Notes: generated from the letters alone by a model not told the origin. A stretch of DNA of 64,000 bases from Bacillota bacterium (GCA_017889545.1 JAGFZV010000008.1:134874-198873); one strand, 5' to 3'. Shown: positions 26,677 to 36,155, numbered from the stretch's first letter. Numbers and translations: made by a program.

Positions 26677-27249
26677 ATGAAGAAACGGCATGAAAAAATA
26701 AAAAGGGATGACGGATCAGTAAGACCTTCGGGTTTAGTTACGGTGGATTATGCCAAATTAGATTGTACCATCATTGATGAAAAAACTAATACGGTTTTCG
26801 GAAGGCCTTGGGTTACATTGGTGATAGATATTTTTTCCAAACATGTCACCGGTTATCATATTAGCTTTGAGCCACCTGACGCATTAACGCCATCGACTTG
26901 CCTTGATCAGCCATTATATTCTAAGTACCCAAATAATGAATGTGCAGACAGCGGTATGGAATGTCAAATAGAAGGTGCTACAGGAAATCATGTCATTATT
27001 GATAAAAGCGAAAGCTTGATGACTGATATTCAAGGAAACTGCATAAATGGAATTAGCGAGCGCCTTTTCAATCAAATCAACACAAAGCTACAACACCTGC
27101 TTTACGAAACATCTTTTGCAAATTTATGTGGAAACGATGAAGGCAGCGCGGAACATCATTTGTGCATTAGTTATGAAATGCTGGATTGTCTGCTGCGTAA
27201 AGCGAAATTCAGTGATTGTTTTAATTACATAGATGGAGGTAGGAATTGA
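26677..27249 (+). CDS. Shortened TnsB catalytic-core protein
   Basis: This 190-residue protein aligns with the catalytic core of the downstream TnsB: VDYAKLD against MDHTKMD, GRPWVTLVIDIFSK against GRPWLTLCIDVYSR, and ISERLFNQINTKL against VERFFGSINTQL. The DDE residues correspond to D24, D109 and E128. The spacing between the last two is 18 residues instead of 35, because a core strand of the fold is missing. The N-terminal DNA-binding domains and the C-terminal TnsC-interacting tail are absent. It is unlikely to cut DNA. It ends 1 nt before tnsA in a continuous operon with a GAAGGGG site, so it appears to be expressed. It may be a decoy or a degenerate relic. Confidence 0.75.
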   Translation: MKKRHEKIKRDDGSVRPSGLVTVDYAKLDCTIIDEKTNTVFGRPWVTLVIDIFSKHVTGYHISFEPPDALTPSTCLDQPLYSKYPNNECADSGMECQIEGATGNHVIIDKSESLMTDIQGNCINGISERLFNQINTKLQHLLYETSFANLCGNDEGSAEHHLCISYEMLDCLLRKAKFSDCFNYIDGGRN

Positions 27250-27250
27250 A

Positions 27251-27871
27251 ATGAAAAAACCGATTCGAAAAATAAAAAATTACAAAGGCCGAAATAGCAT
27301 TATCGGAAAGTTTGCCAGTGCTAAGATGAATAAGATAATTCATTGGGAATCCATGATTGAACGCGACTATATATTCTTGCTAGAAACAGATCCAGATGTA
27401 ACGTACTATGCTTCCCAGCCACTAAAGATGGAATATTGGAAGGATGGTAAGAAGCATTTCTATACCCCTGATTTTTTGGTAAAGCGTAATGGCATAACAC
27501 AAATTGTTGAAGTGAAGCCGAGCGCAAAAGTAGAAAAACACCGTGAGCTTTTTCAAGCTATAGCATTATATTGTGAGGATAAAGGATGGAAGTTCTTGGT
27601 GGTCACAGAGGCAATGGTACGGGTTCAGCCTCGGCTTGAAAATGCAAAGATTCTTTGCCGGTATTCGTTCGGCAATATTACGTTTGATTATATTGAAGAA
27701 TGCAAAAATTATTTAAAACAACACGGAGCGAAACCACTGCTGGAAGTAAAAGAACACATGAAAGCGAAAGGATATTGTCCTGCTATGATTTACACTTTGC
27801 TATATAAAGGTGCCATTGCTTTTGCGATCGATCAGCCAATCAATGACGATTGCAGACTCTGTTCCGAATGA
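27251..27871 (+). CDS. tnsA: Tn7-family transposase endonuclease TnsA
   Basis: This 206-residue protein has the TnsA nuclease pattern: E33 in HWESMIERD, D74 in YTPDFLV and E87-V-K89 in IVEVKP, the restriction-enzyme-like catalytic set. A C-terminal helical region follows. TnsA cuts the 5' strands at the transposon ends and acts with TnsB, so the element should move by cut-and-paste. The ATG at 27251 is chosen because GGAGGTAGG precedes it; an in-frame ATG at 27233 would place the ribosome-binding sequence inside the gene. It lies directly before tnsB. Confidence 0.92.
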   Translation: MKKPIRKIKNYKGRNSIIGKFASAKMNKIIHWESMIERDYIFLLETDPDVTYYASQPLKMEYWKDGKKHFYTPDFLVKRNGITQIVEVKPSAKVEKHRELFQAIALYCEDKGWKFLVVTEAMVRVQPRLENAKILCRYSFGNITFDYIEECKNYLKQHGAKPLLEVKEHMKAKGYCPAMIYTLLYKGAIAFAIDQPINDDCRLCSE

Positions 27872-27885
27872 GGATGGTTTAAAGC

Positions 27886-30024
27886 ATGGGAAAAACGTTC
27901 AGGATAGAAAAAGGCTTGAAATTTAGCTACAAAAACAGAATTTGGGAAGTTGATCAATTTATTGGGCCGGCAAATGTGCGAATCATCAATATTGCGAATG
28001 GCGAAACAGATATTAAGGAAAAAGAAGAATTGTTGAAAGCTTTAGTTCGCAAGGAACTGCAAATAATTATTGATATCAATGAAAGAAAAAAGAAAAATGG
28101 TGTTGATTTATCTAAATTCGATCTGGCGAAAGTGCCTACTGAACTGCAGAAAAATGTCTTAAAAAATTATGAATATATTAAAACAGTTCGTAAAAAAGGG
28201 CGTTTTCCGCTTGTTGTTGAAGCTTTTCAACAAATTGTTGCAGAAACAGCTCAAAGGATACAAGACGATAATCCTCCAAGCGCAATTACAGTGTATCGTT
28301 GGTGGACACAGTACAAAAAATCGGAAGATGTAAGGGTACTGATTGACAATAATTGGTATAAAGGAAATTTTGACAGCAGAATATCTGAAATCCAAGAGAA
28401 GATAGTAGATGCTGCCATACAAAACTATTATCTGACAGATCAAAGACCAACGATCAGAGCAGTTAAAGATTTAATAGACATACGAATATCAGAAGAAAAT
28501 AATGTTGAAGGAATTGATAAAATGCCTCCCATTTCATATAAGGCTGTATACAATCGTATCAAAAAACTTGATCCGTATGTAGTGGCGAAGTCCCGTTATA
28601 ACGAGAAATACGCAGAGCAAAAGTTCGGAGTTTCCGGTGGTGGACCTCGGCCAACGAGAATCTTACAGCGCGTTGAAATGGATCATACAAAAATGGATCT
28701 TTTCGTTATCTGTGAAAAAACAGGTATGGTGTACGGAAGACCTTGGTTAACTCTATGTATAGATGTTTATTCAAGGTGCATTTTGGGCTACTTTATTTCT
28801 TTCGAACCTCCCAGTGCGATGACGGCATTGGCTTGTTTGGAGCACGCAATCTGGCCTAAAAATATCAAGGAGAAATATTCGGACATTGTTAACGAGTGGT
28901 CGGCGGCAGGTATACCGGAAAATTTAATTTTCGACAATGGTAAAGAATTTATGGGTACCAATGTTGAAAACGCCTGTCTGTCTCTGGGAATCAATGTTGA
29001 TTATTGCCCGGTCCAGGAACCATGGTACAAGGGGTGCGTAGAACGGTTTTTTGGAAGCATTAATACTCAATTAATCCATTTGTTACCAGGAACTTCTTTT
29101 TCGAACATTTTTGAAAAAGGCGAATATGATTCTATAAAAAACGCAGTCATCACTCATGCAATGCTCGATTGGCTGGTAGCAAAGTGGATAGCAGATATTT
29201 ATCATCAACAGTTTCACACGGGCGCAAGAGCGGTTCCGGCATTGTTGTGGCAGAAAAGTGCAGAAAAATACGAGCCGAGATATGCTTCGAGTGCTGACAA
29301 ATTAAATGCGCTCTTGGGGTACTCGGGAGAGCGATCTGTAGGTAAAGCTGGAATACAATTGGAAAAGCTATATTATAGTTGCCCGGAAATTGCGCATTTG
29401 CGGACTATCAAGACTGAAACTGGTAAATTTGAAATTAAATATAATCCAAAAGATTTGGGCACAATTCAGGTTTTTGATCCTTCTAGATCCAAGTGGTTAA
29501 TGGTTCCGGCTGTCGATTTTTCATATGCAAACGGATTGACAGTTTGGCAGCACCGAGTCCATAGACGCTATGCTCTTCAGGAATACGGCAACGAGGACAG
29601 AGAAAGTCTTGTGAAAGCTAAAAAAGTAATTTTTGACGCTGTGGGGGATGCCAGTCAAAAGATTAATAAGACCGGAATTGGCCAGAAAATTGCAAGATAT
29701 TTGAAATTAGGAATTGATAATATAGTTTTTTCTGATGACGAGCAAATGACTAAAAATGTAAAGCAAGAAAAAAACAAGAAAGATAAATGCGAGATGAAAG
29801 ATATGATACAGGCAACGTCTAATCATCCCTTGCACGGCGTATCGGACGTAGGGATAGCGGTGAGCGCCACTCCTCCTTTTGTAGATGAAACTAAAAACCT
29901 TGTAAATCACAAAGATTCTCCTAAAGAGAATAACCATATGCAAGAGGTTGCAGAAAACGAACAAATGGAAGACGATTTCGAAATGGAAGAAGGATTTATT
30001 ACGACCAATGAGTTAGCATGCTAA
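27886..30024 (+). CDS. tnsB: Tn7-family DDE transposase TnsB
   Basis: This 712-residue transposase has N-terminal helix-turn-helix domains (about 1-250) that should bind the 18-bp end repeats. A retroviral-integrase-type core follows with D266 (EMDHTKMD), D350 (IFDNGKEF) and E386 (GCVERFFG), a D-D-35-E spacing. The beta-barrel region follows. The C-terminal 100 residues are charged and end in an acidic tail (EDDFEMEEGF), a feature used by TnsB proteins to contact TnsC. All catalytic residues are present, so the enzyme looks active. It lies between tnsA and tnsC. Confidence 0.95.
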   Translation: MGKTFRIEKGLKFSYKNRIWEVDQFIGPANVRIINIANGETDIKEKEELLKALVRKELQIIIDINERKKKNGVDLSKFDLAKVPTELQKNVLKNYEYIKTVRKKGRFPLVVEAFQQIVAETAQRIQDDNPPSAITVYRWWTQYKKSEDVRVLIDNNWYKGNFDSRISEIQEKIVDAAIQNYYLTDQRPTIRAVKDLIDIRISEENNVEGIDKMPPISYKAVYNRIKKLDPYVVAKSRYNEKYAEQKFGVSGGGPRPTRILQRVEMDHTKMDLFVICEKTGMVYGRPWLTLCIDVYSRCILGYFISFEPPSAMTALACLEHAIWPKNIKEKYSDIVNEWSAAGIPENLIFDNGKEFMGTNVENACLSLGINVDYCPVQEPWYKGCVERFFGSINTQLIHLLPGTSFSNIFEKGEYDSIKNAVITHAMLDWLVAKWIADIYHQQFHTGARAVPALLWQKSAEKYEPRYASSADKLNALLGYSGERSVGKAGIQLEKLYYSCPEIAHLRTIKTETGKFEIKYNPKDLGTIQVFDPSRSKWLMVPAVDFSYANGLTVWQHRVHRRYALQEYGNEDRESLVKAKKVIFDAVGDASQKINKTGIGQKIARYLKLGIDNIVFSDDEQMTKNVKQEKNKKDKCEMKDMIQATSNHPLHGVSDVGIAVSATPPFVDETKNLVNHKDSPKENNHMQEVAENEQMEDDFEMEEGFITTNELAC

Positions 30025-30046
30025 CCAAGAAAGGAAAGTTTGACAG

Positions 30047-31069
30047 ATGAATGAAAAATGGAAAGAAGCGAGCACCGAGGGAAAATATCAACATTTGAAA
30101 AGTCTTCACTGTTATTATCCTAGATTGAAAGTGCTAATCGGTAAATTGGAAAGTTGCCATAACCAGCCTAAATGGAAGAAAGATCCGGAATGCCTCTTTA
30201 TTAAAGGTATCGCTGGAGTAGGAAAATCTACTTTAATTCGCATCTACGCATCACGGCATCCGAGAAGACAAACAGAAGAAGGTATGATTATTCCGGTGCT
30301 AACTGCAAGTGCTCCTGTTCCCGCTACAATAAGGGGGTTGGCATCCCGTATTTTGAAAGAAATGGGCGATCCTGCATATGATATTGGTACGACAAATAAA
30401 TTATCTGCCCGGTTGCATTACCTGATCAAGGAATGCGGTGTCGAATTGATAGTTTTAGACGAATTTCAACACTTCCTGGACAGTGAGTCATATAAACCTT
30501 CTTTAAATGCAGCAAACTGGATAAAAGAATTGATTAACGAGACTGGAATACCCGTGGTATTAATTGGAATGCCTTCGTCGGAATGCATTTTCTACAGCCG
30601 CGACCAACATCAACTGAGCCGTAGATTTAAATCGAGGACCAGTTTAGACCCTTTTTCTTGGGATAACCCGTCGACAATAAAAGAATTTAGGAGTTTTTTG
30701 AAGATGTTGAATGACGAATTGCCCCTTCCAGAAAGTTCTTATTTGCATAGTACGGATACAGCGTTTCGCATATTTTATTCAACAGACGGAATTCTTGATC
30801 ATATAATGACCTTGGTTAAATCAGCTTGTGGATTGGCCATTGAACGGTCGCTTCTCCAGATTAATCATGACCTGTTAGCAGAGTCATTCTCTGAGCACAT
30901 TAAGCCAGTATTGGGATGGAAGAAAAATCCCTTTCGTGATTCTGTAGCAAACCTAAAAGAAATTGATGTGGATTATCAACCAGTTTTACCCCCTAATGCT
31001 CCCAAGAGTGCGTCAAAAGAAAAAAACAAAAAAAACAATAATGTTAAGACTCTGCTATCTGCACAATAA
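30047..31069 (+). CDS. tnsC: Tn7-family transposition regulator TnsC
   Basis: This 340-residue TniB-family AAA+ ATPase has Walker A GIAGVGKS (about 54-61) and Walker B LIVLDEFQH (about 134-142), both intact. It links the target-site protein TniQ/TnsD to the TnsAB transposase and mediates target immunity. A lysine- and asparagine-rich C-terminus may be the partner-contact tail. An AGGAAAG site precedes the ATG, and the stop is 13 nt before tniQ. Compared with the accessory copy at 25612, this one has the standard catalytic residues and is the likely working TnsC. Confidence 0.93.
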   Translation: MNEKWKEASTEGKYQHLKSLHCYYPRLKVLIGKLESCHNQPKWKKDPECLFIKGIAGVGKSTLIRIYASRHPRRQTEEGMIIPVLTASAPVPATIRGLASRILKEMGDPAYDIGTTNKLSARLHYLIKECGVELIVLDEFQHFLDSESYKPSLNAANWIKELINETGIPVVLIGMPSSECIFYSRDQHQLSRRFKSRTSLDPFSWDNPSTIKEFRSFLKMLNDELPLPESSYLHSTDTAFRIFYSTDGILDHIMTLVKSACGLAIERSLLQINHDLLAESFSEHIKPVLGWKKNPFRDSVANLKEIDVDYQPVLPPNAPKSASKEKNKKNNNVKTLLSAQ

Positions 31070-31082
31070 CAAGGAGTACAAC

Positions 31083-33026
31083 ATGGTATTATTGAGAATT
31101 TGTCAGCCGTTTGAGGATGAAGATTTTTGGGATTACGTAAAACGATTGGCAGAAATAAATTATTATGAACGACCTTCCATGATTACAGAAATAGCACAAA
31201 TGCACAAATATAAGTCCTTTTCGAATATGGTATTTTCCAATGACATAGAAATCGTTAAAATAAGTGAGTTGAGCGGAGTTTCGGAGGAAAAACTCCGTGC
31301 TCTCCTTTATCCAGAAATTGAGGGGAATAAACAATACAATCTGTTTAGCGGGATGCCGGTTCAAAGATTTTCGCTAAAGAATTCGCCATCAAAAGTCTGT
31401 CCCCAATGCCTTAAAGAGCATGGGTGCAGCAGACAAATATGGAATATCACAGCCTACACAGGATGCGCTGTGCATCATGTCCGTATGATTGATACTTGTC
31501 CATCTTGCGGCAACGGGTTGTCTTGCTTGAGGCCCAAAACCTGTGAATGCCGGTGTGGATTTGACTTGACAACAATCGAAGGAGCAACCCTTTCTTTGGC
31601 TGAAATAGATGTTTGTACCCACATTTATGATCTCGTATATCAGAATCATAGAGAAGGTGGCTGTTTAAACCATCTTAAATTAGGTAGTTATCTTAAATTA
31701 TTGGATTTTATGGCAGCGCAAATCGCTGGAGTTTGTGTTACAAGCGGTAATTTTCTTTCTACTAAAACGTTGGAACAGGGGCATGAATTTGTTGTTCAAG
31801 CACATCAAATATTTACTAATTGGCCAAATAACTTTTACAAATTCTTGTTAGAACTCAAGGGAAGAAATTTTGAAGGATCAAGATATAAGCGCGCTACTGG
31901 ATTAGTCAAAGATTTTGGGGCATTTTATATCCCGTTGTATGAACATTTTCAGAGTGCAGAATTTGATTTTTTACGTGACGCCTTTGAAGAAAACCTAACG
32001 CATTGGGATGGCGGTTATATTAAAGAAAGTAACTTAGCTTTTTCGAAGAAATTGCAAGAGAAAATCAAATTTATTGGTATAAACGAAGCTGCTGCTAAAC
32101 TAAAAATGGCACCAAAACGAGTCAAAAGGCTTCTTGAAACAGGCTATTTACAGGGAAATGAAATACCAATAGAAAACACAACCATATTTAGGATAGATAA
32201 GAGCAGTGTAAAGGAACTGAAAGACATATTAGAAACAGCAATATCTCCCCGACAAGTTTCCAAAAGTTTGAAAATAAGTTGCAATGTTGTCTTGGAACTT
32301 TTGCGAAGAGACTTGTTGGAGCCCTATATGGGTAAGACCGTATTAGATGATGATTTCAAATGGCTTATATTGCCTGGAACGGTAGACGATTTTTTTAATA
32401 AAATACGGAGCCAAATCAAATCTCCGACTAATATGCACAAAAAATTTATAGATATAAAGGAAGCAATTCACAAACTTAAACCAGTTAAATATGGTTATCC
32501 TGACTTAATTGCAGCTATTTTTGCTGGTGATATTAGTCCATGCGCAGAATCTGAGGAGCAAGGACTGGAGCGCTTTTGGTTTTTAGAGGAAGACATACGG
32601 AATTTTATTGATGCAAAATATGCCGCAATCAAAAATGATAGCTTTTCATTGGAAGAAGCTGCAGCAGAAATGCGTGTCAAAATAAAAACTCTTAGATTGT
32701 GGGCCAATAAAGGATTATTGGATGCGGTTCAGCCACATACTACAGGGTATTCTTGGTGGACAATTTACCGTTGGAACATTGATGAGTTTAAAGAAAAATA
32801 TGTATTGGGAGCACCAATTGCACGATCGTGTGGAATGTCTCCAGGAAAATTGGTTAAAACTCTAGCACAAATGGAAATTTATCCCGTTTCAGGAAACACA
32901 GTTGATGGAGGATTACAATATTTATTCCGCAAAAGTGATTTGGAACAGGCTGGGTACGATACCTCTGTTTCATGGGGTGCAGACGGTAAGTATCGTTCAT
33001 GGGATAAAGACACTTGCGCAAGTTAA
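31083..33026 (+). CDS. tniQ: TniQ/TnsD-like target-site selector
   Basis: The protein has 647 residues from ATG 31083 with AAGGAG upstream. The N-terminal TniQ domain includes zinc-ribbon cysteines CPQC (about 106), CAVHH, CPSCG and CECRCG. The C-terminal 350 residues contain several helix-turn-helix-like blocks, for example INEAAAKLKMAPKRVKRLL (about 336), ISPRQVSKSLKIS (about 394) and LEEAAAEMRVKIKTLRLW (about 521). A long DNA-reading C-terminus is typical of TnsD, which recognises one chromosomal site. Since the element sits 6 nt behind dnaB, this protein most likely binds the 3' end of dnaB. The target is inferred from the insertion position alone. Confidence 0.9.
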   Translation: MVLLRICQPFEDEDFWDYVKRLAEINYYERPSMITEIAQMHKYKSFSNMVFSNDIEIVKISELSGVSEEKLRALLYPEIEGNKQYNLFSGMPVQRFSLKNSPSKVCPQCLKEHGCSRQIWNITAYTGCAVHHVRMIDTCPSCGNGLSCLRPKTCECRCGFDLTTIEGATLSLAEIDVCTHIYDLVYQNHREGGCLNHLKLGSYLKLLDFMAAQIAGVCVTSGNFLSTKTLEQGHEFVVQAHQIFTNWPNNFYKFLLELKGRNFEGSRYKRATGLVKDFGAFYIPLYEHFQSAEFDFLRDAFEENLTHWDGGYIKESNLAFSKKLQEKIKFIGINEAAAKLKMAPKRVKRLLETGYLQGNEIPIENTTIFRIDKSSVKELKDILETAISPRQVSKSLKISCNVVLELLRRDLLEPYMGKTVLDDDFKWLILPGTVDDFFNKIRSQIKSPTNMHKKFIDIKEAIHKLKPVKYGYPDLIAAIFAGDISPCAESEEQGLERFWFLEEDIRNFIDAKYAAIKNDSFSLEEAAAEMRVKIKTLRLWANKGLLDAVQPHTTGYSWWTIYRWNIDEFKEKYVLGAPIARSCGMSPGKLVKTLAQMEIYPVSGNTVDGGLQYLFRKSDLEQAGYDTSVSWGADGKYRSWDKDTCAS

Positions 33027-33236
33027 TATCTGTTGCAATAGAGCTATTAAGATTCTACTTAAATTATTAAAAAGAATAACCTCAAAGGTTTAAATGCGGA
33101 GTGTGTGATGAATCAGTAGTTTGATAAGCGGATAATTTGCGCCTTCCGAATTGCAGACACAGTGTGTGTTTGTACTAATAATGAGATTTTACAATTAGAA
33201 AGTATCTGCATTCATTAAAAAATAAATGAAATTTTA

Positions 33237-33277
33237 GAATTAGGAGTCATCCTTAAAAGGTGACTCCTAATTCTTTT
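33237..33277 (+). terminator. Intrinsic terminator after tniQ
   Basis: A perfect 13-bp stem (GAATTAGGAGTCA with TGACTCCTAATTC), extended by CC/GG-type pairs in the loop, is followed by TTTT. It ends the transposition operon. Confidence 0.88.
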
Positions 33278-33534
33278 ATGGGTTTAAACCATCAGCATAT
33301 CCATATTAAAGTTAAGTAAGTAACCATTATTAAAAATCCAGAAATTGATTGGCAGGAATTTTATGGAGATGTTATAATTAAAAAATAGTAGAAAATATGT
33401 AAAATATTACATAAAGATATTTTATCGTATAAACTGCTGCATCTTTTATATGATTTCAGATAGATCTATTTTAATGAAAGGTATGTAGGAAATTTGGGGA
33501 AAATGCATATCTTAACCAAGTTTTCTTTTGTACT

Positions 33535-33566
33535 CTTATCAACATTATTGATAAGGTTATTATACT
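33535..33566 (+). promoter_or_regulatory. Palindrome and -10 element before dGTPase gene
   Basis: CTTATCAA (33535-33542) and TTGATAAG (33548-33555) form an 8-5-8 palindrome immediately before TATTATACT. The arrangement suggests an operator overlapping the core promoter of the dGTPase-nucleotidyltransferase pair. Confidence 0.5.
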
Positions 33567-33596
33567 GGGGGAACTTATAAAATGGAGGAGATAGAA

Positions 33597-35066
33597 ATGA
33601 GTGAATGGGATAAATTATTATCACAAAAGCGGTTCCGTGCTGCTAGTAAGAGGAGTAGTTTTGATAAGAGAAATGAGTTTGAAAATGATTACTCGAGAGT
33701 TGTTTTTAGCTCTTCTTTCAGAAGACTACAAGATAAGGCGCAAGTTTTTCCGCTTGAGAACTCAGATTTTATTAGAACAAGGCTAACACATTCTCAGGAA
33801 GTGTCTACTCTTGGGAGATCGATTGGAATTACTGTTGAAAATAAGTTAGTTGAGGATGGAATAGCTCCAGAGCTAAGTAAGAACCATAGGGGTGAAATAA
33901 GCTCTATTCTCGCAACTGCTGGATTAATACATGATATGGGGAATCCGCCCTTCGGTCATTTCGGTGAAACTGCTATCCAAAAATTTTTCCAAAATTGGTT
34001 TACCAAAGATTCTATCGGAAAAGAATTTAAGCTGAGGAACCCCAATCACGCGGCTGATTTTGAGAACTTTGACGGTAATGTCCAAACGTTTCGATTACTG
34101 CGGAAACTACAATATTTAAAGGACATGAATAGCCTCAATCTGGCGTTTGCAACTCTTGCATCTGTTATAAAATATCCTAGGTGTTCAATTGAGGGGAATA
34201 AAAAGGACAAGGGATTAAGTTATAAAAAATTCGGTTATTTTCAGAGTGAGGCAAAGGATTTTCAGGAACTAAAAGAAGAGCTTCAGATAGGAAATAGTAG
34301 GCATCCGCTAGCCTTTTTATTAGAGGCAGCAGACGACATCGCATATTCAATCGCGGATATAGAAGACGGCTGTAAAAAGGGGGTCCTTACCTATGAAATA
34401 ATAAGTAAAACGTTAAGAAATAAACTTAAAATGGAAATACCTGACGAGAAAGCATTATTTGAACAATTTATACAACATTACAAAGAGACGGTCGATGAGA
34501 ACTTTCCAAATAGAATTGAATTAGTTGTTCAAAACTTTCGGATTGATGCACAGGGACACATGATTACTGCAGTTATAGAAGCCTTTGTATCAAACTTAGA
34601 TGACATAAAGTCGGGAAAGTTTGATGAAGATTTAATTTTGGCATCAAAGGCTAAAAATCTTAGAGAGGCATTTAAAGAATTAGCAGGGATTCTTTTTGCG
34701 AATAAAGAAGTAATTGAAAGAGAACTCGTCGGAGAAAAAGTGATTTGTGGGTTGTTAAGCTCTTTTGTGGAAGCTGTAACATCTCCGGATAGATATGACC
34801 CGAAATCAAAAAACGGCAAAGTGTTTAATTTGATATCTGATAATTATAGATATATAATGAAAAATAACCCTTATTCTTTACAGATAAATGATCCAGAACT
34901 TATACAGATTGAAAAAATAGATAAGTTAAGCGGTAAAAAATTAGAGATGGCTCAAAATGCTCCCAGTTTATATGATCACTTATTATTAGTAACAGATTTT
35001 GTTTGTGGAATGACAGATTCTTATGCTTTAGAACTATATCAAAAGTTAAGCGGTATTAAGCTATAA
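33597..35066 (+). CDS. dGTPase-family HD-domain triphosphohydrolase
   Basis: This 489-residue protein is a deoxyguanosinetriphosphate triphosphohydrolase-like enzyme. It opens with the family N-terminus FENDYSRVVFSSSFRRLQDKAQVFPLE. It shows the HD metal motif in RTRLTHSQEV, LIHDMGNPPFGHFGE and a later ADDIAYSIADIEDG. These enzymes cleave dNTPs to nucleosides and triphosphate. Several act in anti-phage defence by depleting dNTPs, which suits carriage on a transposon. The ATG at 33597 is preceded by GGAGGAG. The next gene, a nucleotidyltransferase, begins 14 nt after its stop, so the two form a unit. Confidence 0.88.
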   Translation: MSEWDKLLSQKRFRAASKRSSFDKRNEFENDYSRVVFSSSFRRLQDKAQVFPLENSDFIRTRLTHSQEVSTLGRSIGITVENKLVEDGIAPELSKNHRGEISSILATAGLIHDMGNPPFGHFGETAIQKFFQNWFTKDSIGKEFKLRNPNHAADFENFDGNVQTFRLLRKLQYLKDMNSLNLAFATLASVIKYPRCSIEGNKKDKGLSYKKFGYFQSEAKDFQELKEELQIGNSRHPLAFLLEAADDIAYSIADIEDGCKKGVLTYEIISKTLRNKLKMEIPDEKALFEQFIQHYKETVDENFPNRIELVVQNFRIDAQGHMITAVIEAFVSNLDDIKSGKFDEDLILASKAKNLREAFKELAGILFANKEVIERELVGEKVICGLLSSFVEAVTSPDRYDPKSKNGKVFNLISDNYRYIMKNNPYSLQINDPELIQIEKIDKLSGKKLEMAQNAPSLYDHLLLVTDFVCGMTDSYALELYQKLSGIKL

Positions 35067-35080
35067 GTGAGGTGAACAAA

Positions 35081-35788
35081 ATGAACCGCCAATTGTCTGC
35101 TCATAATATAAATAATGTAAAAAACTATATATACGAAATAGGACAAAACAACAAAAGGGTAGATAATTTATTTCACCAACTAAACCGCTTGGGTGATGTA
35201 ATATTAATTGGCGGGGCTATTAGAGATATTGCATTAAAAAATAAATATCCTAGAGATATTGATCTTATAATTAACACAAAGGAAAGATTGGATGAATACT
35301 TAGGGGAATTTAATTTCGAAAAAAATAGTCTTGAAGGTTATAAGATATCTATTGAAAAATTTACTTTTGACATCTGGACTACTGAAAGTAATTGGGCATA
35401 CAAAGAACGAATAATTAATTGTTCGGTTGAAGAGATACCCAAGGGTGCGTTTTATGATTTTGATTCTGTTACAATTAATTTATCGGATGGTAAATTTTAT
35501 GTAGATTATTTTAATAAGGCCATTGCTAGTAATCTCTTGGATATTATGTTAGAAGATCATGTGGTTTATCGAAATCCTTCCCCTGCGATTAATATAATAC
35601 GTGCTATTAAAATAAGAGAGAATTGGGGATTGGACTTCTCTAAGCGGTTAATGAGTTATATGCAAAATTGGTTAGCAAATTCGTCTAACCCCGCGGATGA
35701 GCTCCGGTATGCGGAGAAGAAACATTATAAAATGGAGAGTTTTAATGTAGATAATGATCGGATTGAAAAGTTTTTATTTTTTAATTAG
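35081..35788 (+). CDS. Stand-alone nucleotidyltransferase (CCA/poly(A) polymerase-like)
   Basis: This 235-residue protein matches the head domain of class II tRNA nucleotidyltransferase/poly(A) polymerase. It shows LIGGAIRDIAL, the catalytic pair in PRDIDLII, and a third acidic residue in FTFDIW. The C-terminal helical tRNA-binding body of CCA-adding enzymes is much reduced. The ATG at 35081 has GAGGTG upstream; an in-frame GTG at 35072 is part of that sequence. It is paired with a dGTPase in transposon cargo. It may modify tRNA or a nucleotide as part of a defence module, but the substrate is not evident. Confidence 0.75.
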   Translation: MNRQLSAHNINNVKNYIYEIGQNNKRVDNLFHQLNRLGDVILIGGAIRDIALKNKYPRDIDLIINTKERLDEYLGEFNFEKNSLEGYKISIEKFTFDIWTTESNWAYKERIINCSVEEIPKGAFYDFDSVTINLSDGKFYVDYFNKAIASNLLDIMLEDHVVYRNPSPAINIIRAIKIRENWGLDFSKRLMSYMQNWLANSSNPADELRYAEKKHYKMESFNVDNDRIEKFLFFN

Positions 35789-35809
35789 AAAAAATGAGAT
35801 TTAGATACG

Positions 35810-35847
35810 AGGCATCTACTAGTATACAGATGCCTATTCTTTTTTTA
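35810..35847 (+). terminator. Intrinsic terminator after nucleotidyltransferase gene
   Basis: AGGCATCT (35810-35817) pairs with AGATGCCT (35828-35835), followed by ATTCTTTTTTT. Confidence 0.8.
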
Positions 35848-36155
35848 TACGTCTTAGTTACTGCATCCTGATAATATTTCTTGCTATTATTTCAAAAAAT
35901 ATGTAACAGTAAAACTACATTAATTATTAGATAGAAGTACGGAACGCTACATGATAGGGGGAAATCAACAATGTTGATTATTTCTTCGCAAAGTGAAACC
36001 GCATTTTTTGTAAATAAAACTAAAATAGAATTATTATCTATTAGTAAAACGTTAAAAAAGTAATAAGGACAGATGGTTTTAAGGCTTCTTAGACTATCTT
36101 GGTGTAACAAAACATTGATAAATCGGCAAATAATAATTTTGGAGTAGGTATTTTA
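35848..36155. other. Non-coding stretch before right transposon end
   Basis: About 300 bp of AT-rich sequence. The only candidate is a 30-codon frame at 35970-36062 with a weak GGGGG sequence upstream. I do not regard it as a supported gene. Confidence 0.4.

Larger units (their letters stand above)
33027..33596. other. Non-coding stretch between tniQ and the dGTPase gene
   Basis: These 570 bp contain no supportable gene. A strong intrinsic terminator lies at 33237-33277 and a palindrome with a promoter at 33535-33566. The remainder is AT-rich and shows nothing recognisable. Confidence 0.6.

Noticed and set aside
26677-27249. Shortened TnsB as a simple frameshifted pseudogene
   Set aside because: The frame is open with its own start and ribosome-binding site, and its ends coincide with operon spacing. 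The changes are an internal deletion in frame and loss of flanking domains, so I list it as a coding gene with lost activity.
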